Source of the DNA: Verrucomicrobiaceae bacterium UBA2429
GTDB taxonomy: Bacteria > Verrucomicrobiota > Verrucomicrobiia > Verrucomicrobiales > Verrucomicrobiaceae
Direction of reading: 5' to 3'
Length of the DNA stretch: 64,000 bases
Assembly (NCBI GenBank): GCA_002343505.1
Contig: DDQZ01000094.1
Location: forward strand, 2,295-66,294
Below are positions 9,441 to 18,772 of this stretch, one piece after another. The position numbers and the translations under genes were made by a program. A model generated the notes under the pieces. It worked only from the letters and a program-made list of their open reading frames with translations, was not told the origin of the DNA and did not search any database. Positions within the stretch are counted from its first letter, which is position 1, and every line of letters begins with the position of its first letter.

Positions 9441-10820
9441 ATGAAAACCGTCGCCATCGTCGGCCGGCCCAATGTCGGCAAGTCCGCCCTGTTCAACAGG
9501 CTCGCGGGCATGAACATCTCCATCGTCCATGACATGGCCGGGGTGACGCGCGACCGCATCACCGCCGAGTGCCGCCGGGGGAGGCAGGTCTTCGAGATCA
9601 TGGACACGGGCGGCATCGGCGCGAACACCAGCGACATCCTCACCGAGCAGGTGCAGACGGAGGCCTCCATCGCCCTGGAGGTGGCGGACCTGCTGCTCTT
9701 TGTCGTGGACGTGCATGACGGCGTGACGCCGATAGACCAGGCCCTGGCGCAAGTGCTGCGCCGCGTCAACAAGCCGGTCGTGCTCGTCATCAACAAGGCC
9801 GACTCCGACAAGCGCCGGCTCGGCTCCGGCGAGTTCTCGCGGCTAGGCTTCCCCGACTCCGCGGAGGTCAGCGCGGTGCATGGGCTGGGCATCAAGGAGC
9901 TTGTCGAACTGGTTTCTGAGAAACTCGGACTGGAAGACGAGGAGACCGAGGAAGTCGTCGAGCAAAAGCGCGCCGGACGGCCGTTGAAGCTCGCCATTGT
10001 CGGCAGGCCGAACGCGGGCAAGTCCTCCCTCGTCAACGCCATCCTCGGCCAGGAGCGCGCCATCGTCAGCGAGGTGCCGGGCACCACGCGCGACAGCCTC
10101 GACATCCATTGCGAGTTCAACGGACGCCGCTACCAGCTCATAGACACCGCCGGCATCCGCAGGCAGGCCAGGCTGGACGAGGCCGTCGAGATTTTCAGCG
10201 TCCAGCGCTCCTACCAGGCCATCAAAAGGGCGGACATCTGCCTGCTCGTCATAGACTGCGCCGGCGGCGCGAAGATGCAGGACCGAAAAGTGGCCCAGCT
10301 CATCCTCGAGGAGCGCAAGCCCTGCATCCTGGTGATGAACAAATACGACCTTTACCATCCCTCCGCCAAGCAGAAGGACCGCATCGAGGAGCTGGAGGAG
10401 ACCATGCGGCGGGAGTTTTTCTTTTTGAATTACGCGCCCCTCGTCGCCATCTCCGCGAAGAAAAGAGAGCACATCGGCAAGCTCTTTGTGCAGATCGAGG
10501 CCGTACGCAGGGGGGCGCAAACGCGCATCGGCACAGGCGCGCTCAACCGTCTGCTGCACGAAGCCATCGCCAACACACCCGGACCGCTGGGACGCAGCGC
10601 CCATGCCTTCAAGCTCCTCTACGCCACGCAGGTCAACAGCCCGGAGGAGGAGCAGGTGCCCGTGCCGCACTTCGTGCTTTTCGCCAACCGCGCCGCCAAG
10701 CTCACAGACAGCTACCTGCGTTTCCTGGAGAGCGTCATCCGCAAGGAATGGCCCGCGCCCGGAGTGCCCTTCCGCATGAGCGTGCGCGGCAAGGAGCCGA
10801 AGGAAAAAGGCAGGCGCTGA
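9441..10820 (+). CDS. der: GTPase Der (EngA), ribosome assembly
   Basis: 459 residues with the unique tandem of two GTPase domains. Domain 1 starts with the P-loop GRPNVGKSA at residue 8 and domain 2 with GRPNAGKSS near residue 190. Both carry the DxxG switch motif (DTGGIG, DTAGIR) and NKxD (NKAD, NKYD). The C-terminal KH-like domain follows and ends in a basic tail (RGKEPKEKGRR). Der is an essential 50S subunit assembly factor. Start at 9441 is set by the family N-terminus MKTVAIVGRPN; the frame is open upstream but that part is unrelated. Confidence 0.97.
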   Translation: MKTVAIVGRPNVGKSALFNRLAGMNISIVHDMAGVTRDRITAECRRGRQVFEIMDTGGIGANTSDILTEQVQTEASIALEVADLLLFVVDVHDGVTPIDQALAQVLRRVNKPVVLVINKADSDKRRLGSGEFSRLGFPDSAEVSAVHGLGIKELVELVSEKLGLEDEETEEVVEQKRAGRPLKLAIVGRPNAGKSSLVNAILGQERAIVSEVPGTTRDSLDIHCEFNGRRYQLIDTAGIRRQARLDEAVEIFSVQRSYQAIKRADICLLVIDCAGGAKMQDRKVAQLILEERKPCILVMNKYDLYHPSAKQKDRIEELEETMRREFFFLNYAPLVAISAKKREHIGKLFVQIEAVRRGAQTRIGTGALNRLLHEAIANTPGPLGRSAHAFKLLYATQVNSPEEEQVPVPHFVLFANRAAKLTDSYLRFLESVIRKEWPAPGVPFRMSVRGKEPKEKGRR

Positions 10821-10832
10821 TCCAGCCTCCTC

Positions 10833-12635
10833 TCACTGCTCCGACTCGGCAACGGTGACGCTGATGACTTCCTCAATGGTGGTGAGGCCGGCGAGAATCT
10901 TGCGCACGCCGTATTCGCGCATGGGACGGTAGCCGTCTTTTAGCGCCTGCTGGAGAAGTTGCTGGCCGCTGGCCTTGTGGGTGATGAGCTCGCCCATAGC
11001 CGGGGTGAGGCGCACGAGTTCGTAAATGGACATGCGGCCCTTGTAGCCGGTGGCGCGGCAGGCCTCGCAGCCGCCTTCGCGCGCGCGATAGACCGGCGCG
11101 CCGACAGGGCCGTGGTATTTGAGCTCGTGCAGCTTGGCCTGGGCGTCGGGCTCGATCTCCTTGCAGTCCGAGCAGAGAACGCGCACGAGGCGCTGGGCGA
11201 TGAAGGCGCGCACGGAACTGGCCACCAGGAAGGGCTCCACGCCCATGTCCACGAGGCGGGTGATGCCGCCGATGGCGTCATTCGTGTGGAGGGTGGAAAA
11301 GACCAGGTGCCCGGTGAGCGCGGCGCGGATGGCGATCTCGGCGGTCTCCAGGTCGCGCATTTCCCCGACCATGACCACGTTCGGGTCGCCGCGCAGGATG
11401 CTGCGCAGGCCGGTGGCGAAGCTGAGGTTGATCTCCGGCCGCACGGCGATCTGGACGACTCCGGGCAGCTTGTTTTCCACCGGATCCTCGATGGTGACGA
11501 TGCGGCGGTGCTCGGTGTTGAGCTGGCTGAGGAAGGTGTAGAGCGTGGTGGACTTGCCCGAGCCGGTGGGGCCGGTGACGAGGATGATGCCGTTGGGCTT
11601 TTTCAGCAGGGTCTCGACCTCGGCGCGCAGGTCGGACTCGATGCGCAGGCGGTCGAGGTTGAACTTCTCCTGGCCGAGAAGACGCAGGGAGACGCTCTCC
11701 CCCTCGACGCTGGGGATGGTGGCCACGCGCACGTCTATGAACTGGCCGCCGACCTGGAGGTTGATGCGCCCGTCCTGCGGCAGGCGGCGCTCGGCGATGT
11801 CGAGCTTGGCCATGACTTTGAGGCGGGCGATGACGGACTGCTGCAGGGCCTTGATGTTTTCCGGCACGGGCACCTCGCGCAGGCGGCCGTCTATGCGGTA
11901 GCGCATGCGCAGCTTGTCCTCCATGGGCTCGACGTGGATGTCGGTGGCGTGCTGCTCGAGCGCCTCGCGGATGACGGTGTTGACGAACTTGACCACGGAG
12001 GCCTCCTCGTCGTCGTCGTCAATGACGTTGGCCTCGTCCCGCTGCTCGAGGTCGGCGTCGTCCACGCTGCGGCCTTTGAGGATTTCCTCAAAGGTGTCCG
12101 CGCCCACGCCATAGAAGTCGCGCATGGCGTTGAGCAGGCGCTTGCGCGGGGCGATCTCCCAGCGCACGGGCGCGTCCACCTCGCGCGCGACGGCCTGACG
12201 GGCGATGAGGTCGAAGGGGTCGTAGGCGGCGATGACGAGTTTGCGGTCGCCGCCCTCGGCGGCGGGTTCCTGGATTTTGAGCGGCAGCAGCCGGTGCTTC
12301 AAAGCCACGCGCGGCGGCAGCAGCCGTTTCATTTCAGGCGCGTCGGCGCTGTCGGGCAGAGGGTTCGGCACGAAGCCCAGGCCGATGCGCGCGGCGAGCT
12401 GGGAGAGAAAGGCCTCCTCGTCTATTTTGCCGGTGTCGAGCAGTTGATTGACCACCGAGGCGCTGGGCGTGGCCGTGGGCAGGGCGATGCCCGCGCCGCC
12501 GGACGCTTCAAGGCATTGCACGAGCGCCTGGCGTACGCCGCTGGAGCGCTGCGGGGAGTGGCCGTTGGGCGCGGCGCCATTGGCGGCGGGAGGCGCTGGC
12601 GGCGCGTCGAAGACTGGGGGAGGGCTTCCGCTCAT
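10833..12635 (-). CDS. GspE/PilB family type II secretion or type IV pilus ATPase
   Basis: 600 residues. A Pro/Ala-rich leader is followed by an MshEN-like N-terminal domain (about 50-190) and the T2SSE hexameric ATPase: Asp box around TDIHVEPMEDKLRMRYRIDG, Walker A GPTGSGKST at 355-363, Walker B near VVMVGEMRD (421-429), and a His box (STLHTND, 447-453). A tetracysteine zinc site is formed by CSDC (488) and CEAC (523), as in GspE and PilB. The enzyme powers pilus or pseudopilus assembly at the inner membrane. A small secreted-protein gene lies 3 bp upstream. No other pilus genes are adjacent, so GspE against PilB cannot be decided. Confidence 0.92.
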   Translation of the reverse strand: MSGSPPPVFDAPPAPPAANGAAPNGHSPQRSSGVRQALVQCLEASGGAGIALPTATPSASVVNQLLDTGKIDEEAFLSQLAARIGLGFVPNPLPDSADAPEMKRLLPPRVALKHRLLPLKIQEPAAEGGDRKLVIAAYDPFDLIARQAVAREVDAPVRWEIAPRKRLLNAMRDFYGVGADTFEEILKGRSVDDADLEQRDEANVIDDDDEEASVVKFVNTVIREALEQHATDIHVEPMEDKLRMRYRIDGRLREVPVPENIKALQQSVIARLKVMAKLDIAERRLPQDGRINLQVGGQFIDVRVATIPSVEGESVSLRLLGQEKFNLDRLRIESDLRAEVETLLKKPNGIILVTGPTGSGKSTTLYTFLSQLNTEHRRIVTIEDPVENKLPGVVQIAVRPEINLSFATGLRSILRGDPNVVMVGEMRDLETAEIAIRAALTGHLVFSTLHTNDAIGGITRLVDMGVEPFLVASSVRAFIAQRLVRVLCSDCKEIEPDAQAKLHELKYHGPVGAPVYRAREGGCEACRATGYKGRMSIYELVRLTPAMGELITHKASGQQLLQQALKDGYRPMREYGVRKILAGLTTIEEVISVTVAESEQ

Positions 12636-12638
12636 GCT

Positions 12639-13343
12639 TCAGTTCGCGGAGGGGAAAAGGCTGGGGTCAATGACTTCCGCGCCGGTCTTCCGCGGCGTCG
12701 GGGCTTCCGGCGGCGCTGCGGGCGCGCCTTCGTCGGGCAGGTAGCCGTATTTTTCCAGAAGCTCGACGATCCACGCCGTGGCGGCTGCCTGCGTGCCGAA
12801 CTGCGCGGTGGCCAGGGCGGTCAGGTCCTCGCGCAGCGCGCCGGTGATGACGGCCCCGCCGACGACACCGTAGGAGCCGTCCTCCGCGGGGCCGCGCTCG
12901 GACTCGTCATCGGCGCTCATGAGCCTGCCGGCGAGGGTCTCGGCCACCCGCCAGGTGCGGGTCTGGCCGGCGGCGTTTTTCAGCAGCAGGGAGCGGTTCA
13001 GGTGGCCGGAGGCAGTGTAAAATGCCTGCGAGGTGCCTTTCAAGGCCAGGGCGCTGAAGACGGCCTTGCGCGCCTGCGCGTTTGCGGCCACGAAGAACTT
13101 GCCGCTGCTCTCCGCCAGCGCGTAATACTGCCCGCCCTCCTCGGTCGCCAGCACGATGGACACCGGCCCGCCGTTCAGGGGCGCGATGACATAGGCGCTG
13201 TTGTAGAAGCTGAAGTTCACCGTCTCGCTGTCCGGGGTGAATTTCAGCTCATAGACGAGCCACTCCGCGGTGGCGGAAACGGCGCCGCCCAGCCAGATCA
13301 GGGCGGCGAGCTGCAGGCGTTGAAAGCGCGGGGGGAAAGTCAT
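12639..13343 (-). CDS. Secreted protein of unknown function upstream of gspE-like gene
   Basis: 234 residues, not recognised as a named family. It has an N-terminal signal sequence (hydrophobic LAALIWLGGAVSATA), a beta-rich middle (YELKFTPDSETVNFSFY, GPVSIVLATEEGGQYYALAE) and a low-complexity Pro/Ala tail (GAPAAPPEAPTP). The gene ends 3 bp before the secretion ATPase gene on the same strand, so the two are probably cotranscribed and this protein may be an accessory or substrate of the same machine; that link is inference from position only. Confidence 0.6.
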   Translation of the reverse strand: MTFPPRFQRLQLAALIWLGGAVSATAEWLVYELKFTPDSETVNFSFYNSAYVIAPLNGGPVSIVLATEEGGQYYALAESSGKFFVAANAQARKAVFSALALKGTSQAFYTASGHLNRSLLLKNAAGQTRTWRVAETLAGRLMSADDESERGPAEDGSYGVVGGAVITGALREDLTALATAQFGTQAAATAWIVELLEKYGYLPDEGAPAAPPEAPTPRKTGAEVIDPSLFPSAN

Positions 13344-13424
13344 GAAAGCGGATTTTATAGCCGTGGTGGACAGGGTTGTCGAGCCGGGCGTTGAATGTTC
13401 CTCCTTCGGCGGACGTTGGCCGCC

Positions 13425-14261
13425 TCAATCCTCCGCGTCGTCCGCGCTTTTGCCTCCCGCGATGATGCCGCGCTTGGTGGTGGCGACGAAGTCGGTGAAG
13501 CGCGCCGCCTCCGGGGTGAGCTCGCCGGCGCGCAACTCCTCCACGGCCTGGGAGTTGTTCAAGCCGCTGCGATAGACTTTGCGGAAGGCGTGGCGCAGGG
13601 CGCGGATCTGCTCGCGGCTGAATCCGGCGCGCTGGAGGCCGACGATGTTCAGGCCCCTGGCGCGGGCGGGGTTGCCGTCAGCGGTGGAGTAGGGGGGCAC
13701 GTCCTGGACGATCTTTGAGCAGCCGCCGATGATGCTGCGCTCGCCGATGCGGCAGAACTGGTGCACGGCGCTCAGCCCGCCGAGGATGACATGGTCCCCG
13801 ACGATGACATGCCCGGCGAGGGTGCCGTTGTTGGAGAAGACGCAGTGGCTGCCGACGACGCAGTCATGGGCGATGTGGACGTAGGAGAGGAAGTGGTTGC
13901 GGCTGCCGATGACGGTCTTGTCCCCCGGACTGGTGGCGCGGTGGACGGTGCAGAATTCGCGGAAGGTGTTGCCTTCGCCGATTTCGAGCAGGGTTGGCTC
14001 GCCCTTGTATTTCAAGTCCTGCGTCTGCTGGCCGATGGAGCCGTAGGCGAAGAAGATGTTGCCGGGGCCGATTTTGGCGGGCCCCATGAGGGTGACGTTG
14101 TGCTGGAGGCGGCATCCGGCGCCGAGCTCGACCCCGGCTCCGATGACGCAGTAAGGGCCGATCTCGACATCGGCGGCGATTTGCGCGGAGGGGTCAATGA
14201 TGGCGGTGGGGTGGATCACGCGGGAGGGTGTCAGGATGAAAAGAGTTGCTGGCGCGGCCAT
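13425..14261 (-). CDS. lpxA: UDP-N-acetylglucosamine acyltransferase LpxA
   Basis: 278 residues forming a left-handed beta-helix of hexapeptide repeats (IHPTAIIDPSAQI, VEIGPYCVIGAGVELG and so on) and a helical C-terminus. The catalytic His lies in HIAHDCVVG, and GGLSAVHQFCRIGERSIIGG and QDVPPYSTADGNPA are LpxA signatures. It puts the first hydroxyacyl chain on UDP-GlcNAc in lipid A synthesis. The start at 14261 (MAAPATLFILTPSR) lies 11 bp after the lpxC-fabZ stop, so the genes form an operon in pathway order. A longer open frame upstream only overlaps lpxC-fabZ and is rejected. Confidence 0.96.
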   Translation of the reverse strand: MAAPATLFILTPSRVIHPTAIIDPSAQIAADVEIGPYCVIGAGVELGAGCRLQHNVTLMGPAKIGPGNIFFAYGSIGQQTQDLKYKGEPTLLEIGEGNTFREFCTVHRATSPGDKTVIGSRNHFLSYVHIAHDCVVGSHCVFSNNGTLAGHVIVGDHVILGGLSAVHQFCRIGERSIIGGCSKIVQDVPPYSTADGNPARARGLNIVGLQRAGFSREQIRALRHAFRKVYRSGLNNSQAVEELRAGELTPEAARFTDFVATTKRGIIAGGKSADDAED

Positions 14262-14272
14262 TGCACGGCGGT

Positions 14273-15592
14273 TCAGCGGTCCACGACGCTGAACATGAGG
14301 TCGGCCTCGGAGACGACCTGGCCGTTGACAACGCACCGGCCCACAGCCTGGGCGATGCTGCGCTTGACCTTGAGCACTTCGGTCTCGATGAAAAGGGTGT
14401 CGCCGGGCAGCACGGGCTTGCGCCACTTGACGTTGTTGGCGCTCATGAAGTAGCCGATTTTGCCCTCGTTCCCCGGCAGGCGCAGCAGGACGATGCTGGC
14501 CACCTGGGCCATGGCCTCGAGCTGGAGCACGCCGGGCATGATGGGGTGGCCGGGGAAGTGGCCCTGAAAATAGGGCTCGTTGATGGTGACGTTTTTCACG
14601 CCCCGGCATTTGTTCTCCCCCTCGAAGCCGACGATGCGGTCCACGAGCAGGAAGGGGTAGCGGTGCGGGAGGATGTTCATCACCTCGTTGACATCCAGCA
14701 CGGCCTCGCCGCCGGGGATGTTCACCGCCGGGGGCACCATGGCGCGCATGGCGTTGTATTGGGCGACGATGGCGCGCGCCATCTCGGTGTTCGGTCCGTG
14801 GCCGGGGCGCACGGCGATGACGTGCCCGCGGATGCGCTTGCCGGAGAGCATGAGGTCTCCCACGATGTCGAGGATCTTGTGGCGGACGAACTCGTTTTCA
14901 AAGCGCAGCGGCTGCTTGGAGAGCAGCGTCTCCCCGCGCACGACCACGGCGGCCTCGAGGGTGCCGCCTTTGATGAGGCCCTTCTCCATGAGAGGGGCGA
15001 TGTCCTCGTAATAAACAAAGGTGCGCGCCGGGGCGATCTCCTTCTCATAAGTCTCCGGCGTGATCTCCAGGGACAGGTACTGGGTGAAGCGGCCTCCAGG
15101 CCCGACGTTGGTGCAGGAGACGCGGAATTTTTTGTCGGGCACGATGGTGAGGATGGTGCCGTCCCGCGTCTCCTGGTAGATGGGCTCGCGGATTTCGAAG
15201 ATTTTGCGCGGCTCGGACTGCTCCTGGAGGCCGGCTTTTTTGATCAGCTCGACGAAGGGCTGCGAACTGCCGTCCACGATGGGCGGCTCGTTGGCGTCCA
15301 TCTCGATGATGGCGTTGTCCACGCCCATGCCGGTGAGCGCGGAGATGACGTGCTCGACGGTGTGAACATTGACCCCGCCCTCGGCGATGGTGGTGGCGCG
15401 CTCGACCTTCTGCACTTTCTCCACCAGGGCGGGGATGAAGGGCTTGTCCTCCAGGTCAATGCGCCTGAATTTGAAGCCGAAATTCTCCGGCGCGGGCTGC
15501 AGGGTCAGCGCCACCTGCTCGCCCGTGTGCAGGGAGGTGCCGGTGATGGAGGCGGCTTTGGCGAGGGTGTGCTGACGGTCTGAGGCGGACAT
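14273..15592 (-). CDS. lpxC/fabZ: Bifunctional LpxC-FabZ
   Basis: 439 residues with two enzymes in one chain. Residues 1-280 are LpxC, the zinc UDP-3-O-acyl-GlcNAc deacetylase: the zinc ligand is in VHTVEHVISAL, with RHKILDIVGDL and GHGPNTEMA further on. Residues 300-439 are FabZ, the 3-hydroxyacyl-ACP dehydratase: catalytic His in LPHRYPFLLVDRI and Glu in GVLQLEAMAQ. This fusion is known from Bacteroidota, Chlorobi and Verrucomicrobia-type genomes. It links lipid A deacetylation to hydroxyacyl-ACP supply and sits directly before lpxA. Both active sites look intact. Confidence 0.97.
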   Translation of the reverse strand: MSASDRQHTLAKAASITGTSLHTGEQVALTLQPAPENFGFKFRRIDLEDKPFIPALVEKVQKVERATTIAEGGVNVHTVEHVISALTGMGVDNAIIEMDANEPPIVDGSSQPFVELIKKAGLQEQSEPRKIFEIREPIYQETRDGTILTIVPDKKFRVSCTNVGPGGRFTQYLSLEITPETYEKEIAPARTFVYYEDIAPLMEKGLIKGGTLEAAVVVRGETLLSKQPLRFENEFVRHKILDIVGDLMLSGKRIRGHVIAVRPGHGPNTEMARAIVAQYNAMRAMVPPAVNIPGGEAVLDVNEVMNILPHRYPFLLVDRIVGFEGENKCRGVKNVTINEPYFQGHFPGHPIMPGVLQLEAMAQVASIVLLRLPGNEGKIGYFMSANNVKWRKPVLPGDTLFIETEVLKVKRSIAQAVGRCVVNGQVVSEADLMFSVVDR

Positions 15593-15694
15593 TGGGCAGC
15601 CGTTTTAGCCGCGCGCGCTTTCAGGGTCAAAGGAAAATCCAGCCGCACGGCGGCGCCGGGAAATGGACGGGTTCGGTCATGAGGCCGGGCCTCC

Positions 15695-16246
15695 TCATTG
15701 CGCCGCGCTGTCCTGCGCCTGCTTGCGGCTGGCTTCGTTGAGCTTCGCCAGCGGATAAGGGATCTCCTGGCCGTTGGCCATCTTGAGCACCACGTTTTCG
15801 CCGTCGAGGCGCACGAAGCCCGCTTTGATGGTCCGGCCTTCAAAGTTGGTCCAGTCCAGCACCGCCGGCTTGGCGGGGGCGGCGGCGGTGGCCGCAGCCT
15901 CGGGTGTCAGGTGGGCGCCGGCGGTGATCCAGTCGCGCAGCTTGGAGATTTCACGGTCGGAAAGGTTGCCCTTGGGCGGCATGTGCGCCTCGTGGTTGGG
16001 ATCGGAGACGACGACGAAGACATGGCTTTCCGCGGGCTTGCCGGGGACGATGGCCCCTTTCGGATTGATGTCGAGCTTCAGGGTCTCCAGGTCGTCAAAG
16101 ACGTAGCCCGCCTTTTGCTTGCCGGTCTTCTCGCTGTGGCACTCGTAGCAGTGCTTTTCGAGGATGGGCTGGATGTCTTTTTTGAAATCCGCCGCCTGCA
16201 CGGCAAGCGCGGCGGAGAACAGGACAAGGATGGGGCGGTGGATCAT
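15695..16246 (-). CDS. Secreted c-type cytochrome-domain protein
   Basis: 183 residues: signal peptide (MIHRPILVLFSAALAVQA), then a haem-binding segment with CYECH at residues 33-37 and a distal MPPKGNLSDREI, typical of the planctomycete/verrucomicrobial cytochrome C domains (PSCyt1 or PSC-like). The C-terminal 45 residues (GRTIKAGFVRLDGENVVLK) resemble an SHD1-like beta domain. It lies 48 bp downstream of the large DUF1549/DUF1553 gene on the same strand, so the two are probably cotranscribed. Role, probably extracytoplasmic electron transfer coupled to degradation, is inferred from family context. Confidence 0.8.
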   Translation of the reverse strand: MIHRPILVLFSAALAVQAADFKKDIQPILEKHCYECHSEKTGKQKAGYVFDDLETLKLDINPKGAIVPGKPAESHVFVVVSDPNHEAHMPPKGNLSDREISKLRDWITAGAHLTPEAAATAAAPAKPAVLDWTNFEGRTIKAGFVRLDGENVVLKMANGQEIPYPLAKLNEASRKQAQDSAAQ

Positions 16247-16294
16247 GGCGCGGATGGAACGCGCCGGGGCGGCATTCCTTGGCGCGTTTTTCGG

Positions 16295-18631
16295 TCACTC
16301 GCGCGTGATCGTCTCGTCCAGGTTCAGCATCACCCGCGCCGCTTCGAAGGGTGGCAGCGCCGCCAGCGCCCGCTTTTCCTCCGCGTCTGGCAGCCGCGAG
16401 GTGCAGCGCTGGAAGGCGCGCCCGACGCCCTCGCGCTCGATGATTTTTTCCAGCGCGCGGGCGAACTCCACAAAGCCCGCGTCATTGAGCAGCGTCAACG
16501 CCTGCAGCGGCGTGTTGCTGCGCAGGCGGCGGGTGCAGGTGCTGTAGCCGTCCGGCGCGTCGAAGACGCTCATGCTCGGCGGCGGTGTGGCGCGGAAGAC
16601 GAAGGTGTAAAGCCCGCGCCGGTAGCGGTCGTCCCCCTTGCTTTCCGGCCAGGCGCGCTTCACCTGGCCGAGGGACATCACGCCTTCCGGGATGGGCGGA
16701 TACACCGGCGGACCGCCCATTTTCGGGGAGAGCAGGCCGCTGGCGGCCAGGCTCGCATCCCGCACGATCTCGGCGTCCAGCCGCAGGCGGTTCTGCCGCC
16801 AGAGCAGGTCATTGTTGGGGTCCGCTGATCCGGCCCTGCCGCCGCCGGCCTGCGGGTGCCTCGCGCTGCTCTGCTGGTAGGCGGCGCTGGTGACGATGAC
16901 GCGGTGCAGATGCTTCAGGCTCCAGCCGCCGTCCATGAACTCCACCGCCAGCCAGTCGAGCAGCTCCGGGTGCGTGGGCGGCGTGCCCATGGTGCCGAAA
17001 TCATTCTCCGTCTCCACCAGCCCGCGCCCGAAGTATTGCTGCCACACCCGGTTTACAATGACCCGCGCCGTGAGCGGATTGTCCCGGCTCACCAGCCAGC
17101 GGGCGAGGTCCAGGCGCGTGGGATTTTTCGCTTTGAGCGGATGCAGCACGGCGGGCACGGCGGGTGCGACTTCTTCGGCGGGGCGGGTGAAGTCGCCCTT
17201 GATGAAAAGCGTGGTCTTGCGCGGCTTCGGCAGCTCTTTGAGCACAAGCGTGGTGGCCCCGCTCTTGAGGGTCTGCTCCAGCTCGCGAAGGCGGTCGTGG
17301 AGCGGATTGAAGAACGGGTCGCCCGTGCCGGTCATGGCCTTGAAGAGCACCCGCAGGTCATCCGCGGTGCGTTTGCGCGCGGGTTTCGCCAGCGTCTTCG
17401 TCACAGCGGCGGAAAGCAGCTTTTTCGCGTCGGCATTGAGGTCCTTTTCCCACTCGCGCAGACGCTCCAGGTTCGCCTGGACATGGGCGTCCAGTTTTCC
17501 GGCCACCTCGGTCAGTTCGGACTTGAGCTTTTCCAAGTCCTGCCCCGGCTGCGGCACCGGCAGCGCCGGCTCGTCCTGGCTGTTGAAGAAGGCGAACATC
17601 TCATAGAACTCGCGCTGGCTGAGGGCGTCGAACTTGTGGTCGTGGCACTGCGCGCAGGCGAGGGTCAGGCCCAGCCACACGGTGCCCGTCGTCCCCACCC
17701 GGTCGAAGACGCTCTCAATGCGGAACTGCTCCCTGTCTATGCCGCCCTCCTGGTTGATCTGCGTGTTGCGGTGGAAACCGGTGGCGATGATCTGCTCCCG
17801 AGTCGCCTCCGGCAGCAGATCGCCCGCCAGTTGCTCGATGGTGAACCGGTCAAAGGGCATGTCCGCGTTCAAGGCGGCCACCACCCAGTCGCGGTAGGGC
17901 CAGATGCTGCGCGGCGCGTCAATGCTGTAGCCGTTGCTGTCCGCGTAGCGCGCCTGGTCCAGCCACCAGCGGCCCCAGCGCTCGCCATGAGCCGGCGAAG
18001 CCAGCAGCCGCTCCACGCGCGCCTCATAGTCCCCGTCCTTGACAAAACTTTCCACTTCCTCCGGCGTCGGCGGCAGTCCGGTGAGGTCGAGGTGCAGCCG
18101 GCGGATCAGCGTCTCCGGAGCCGCGCGCGGCGAGGGTTCCAGCCCTGCTTTTGCCAGCTTCCCACGGATGAAGACGTCTATCGGATGCGTTCCCGGCTTC
18201 GAATTTCGAGTTTCGGATTTCACCGCTTTCACCGGCGGCACAAAGGCCCAGTGGCGGTCGTCGCTCGGCGTCTCGCCGGCCGGGGCCGCCGCCCCCTCCG
18301 CCACCCACTGGCGCAGAAGCGCGATCTGCGCCGAGTCCAGCGGCCCGCGTTTGTAGGGCATCTGCGCGATCTCCGCGTGCGTGCCCGTCACCGCCTGGAT
18401 GAGCTGGCTTTCCTCCGGCCTGCCCGGCACCCAGGCCGGGCCGCGCCCGCCGCCGCGCAGCGCGCCGGCGGCGGTGTCGAGTTTCAGCCCGCCCTTCTGC
18501 GTGCTGGCGCCGTGGCACTTCACGCATTGCGCCTGGAGCAGCGGCTTGACCTGCGTCATGTAGTCCACCGCCGCGCGCAGGCCGGTGGTGGCGAATAAAA
18601 AGGGAACGCAGTACAGGAGGCGGGTGGACAT
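16295..18631 (-). CDS. Cytochrome c-DUF1549-DUF1553 protein (PSD1 and PSCyt type)
   Basis: 778 residues from the ATG at 18631, which opens a signal peptide ([20 protein letters not shown]); an ATG nine codons earlier is also possible. The haem motif CVKCH is at 36-40. DUF1549 follows ([34 protein letters not shown]), and DUF1553 forms the C-terminus ([40 protein letters not shown]). Such proteins are abundant in Planctomycetes and Verrucomicrobia, often near sulfatases; biochemical function is not established. A 20-bp SETRNS-type repeat lies in the linker before DUF1549. The frame remains open far upstream, but that part runs antisense through the neighbouring gene. Confidence 0.9.
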   Translation of the reverse strand: MSTRLLYCVPFLFATTGLRAAVDYMTQVKPLLQAQCVKCHGASTQKGGLKLDTAAGALRGGGRGPAWVPGRPEESQLIQAVTGTHAEIAQMPYKRGPLDSAQIALLRQWVAEGAAAPAGETPSDDRHWAFVPPVKAVKSETRNSKPGTHPIDVFIRGKLAKAGLEPSPRAAPETLIRRLHLDLTGLPPTPEEVESFVKDGDYEARVERLLASPAHGERWGRWWLDQARYADSNGYSIDAPRSIWPYRDWVVAALNADMPFDRFTIEQLAGDLLPEATREQIIATGFHRNTQINQEGGIDREQFRIESVFDRVGTTGTVWLGLTLACAQCHDHKFDALSQREFYEMFAFFNSQDEPALPVPQPGQDLEKLKSELTEVAGKLDAHVQANLERLREWEKDLNADAKKLLSAAVTKTLAKPARKRTADDLRVLFKAMTGTGDPFFNPLHDRLRELEQTLKSGATTLVLKELPKPRKTTLFIKGDFTRPAEEVAPAVPAVLHPLKAKNPTRLDLARWLVSRDNPLTARVIVNRVWQQYFGRGLVETENDFGTMGTPPTHPELLDWLAVEFMDGGWSLKHLHRVIVTSAAYQQSSARHPQAGGGRAGSADPNNDLLWRQNRLRLDAEIVRDASLAASGLLSPKMGGPPVYPPIPEGVMSLGQVKRAWPESKGDDRYRRGLYTFVFRATPPPSMSVFDAPDGYSTCTRRLRSNTPLQALTLLNDAGFVEFARALEKIIEREGVGRAFQRCTSRLPDAEEKRALAALPPFEAARVMLNLDETITRE
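18201..18220. repeat. Short dispersed-repeat fragment inside coding sequence
   Basis: The 20 bp GAATTTCGAGTTTCGGATTT encode KSETRNSK in the linker between the haem domain and DUF1549 of the surrounding protein. The motif resembles the GGATTGCGGAATGTGG-type units at 30047-30181 (both are stutters of short AT-rich words such as 'gaatttc/ggattt'). It looks like a small mobile repeat that landed in frame in a tolerant linker. Confidence 0.4.
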
Positions 18632-18772
18632 GGGGATGCGGCGGAGTATTCGCGCCATGCGCGGCGCGGCTTTCAGCCGGAGCGCAAGAAGCGGCGGCAC
18701 AAACCCGTCCGCGGGCGGTTTTTCCCGCTTGCCCTTCCGCCATGCCTCGTCTGGGATGAAGGCGAAACCACC

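Noticed and set aside
10959..13394. Plus-strand open frame of about 810 codons
   Set aside because: It is antisense to the secretion ATPase and the secreted-protein gene; high GC keeps stop codons rare in this frame.
14246..15583. Plus-strand open frame opposite lpxC-fabZ
   Set aside because: The minus strand has clear LpxC and FabZ motifs; the plus frame is a high-GC shadow.
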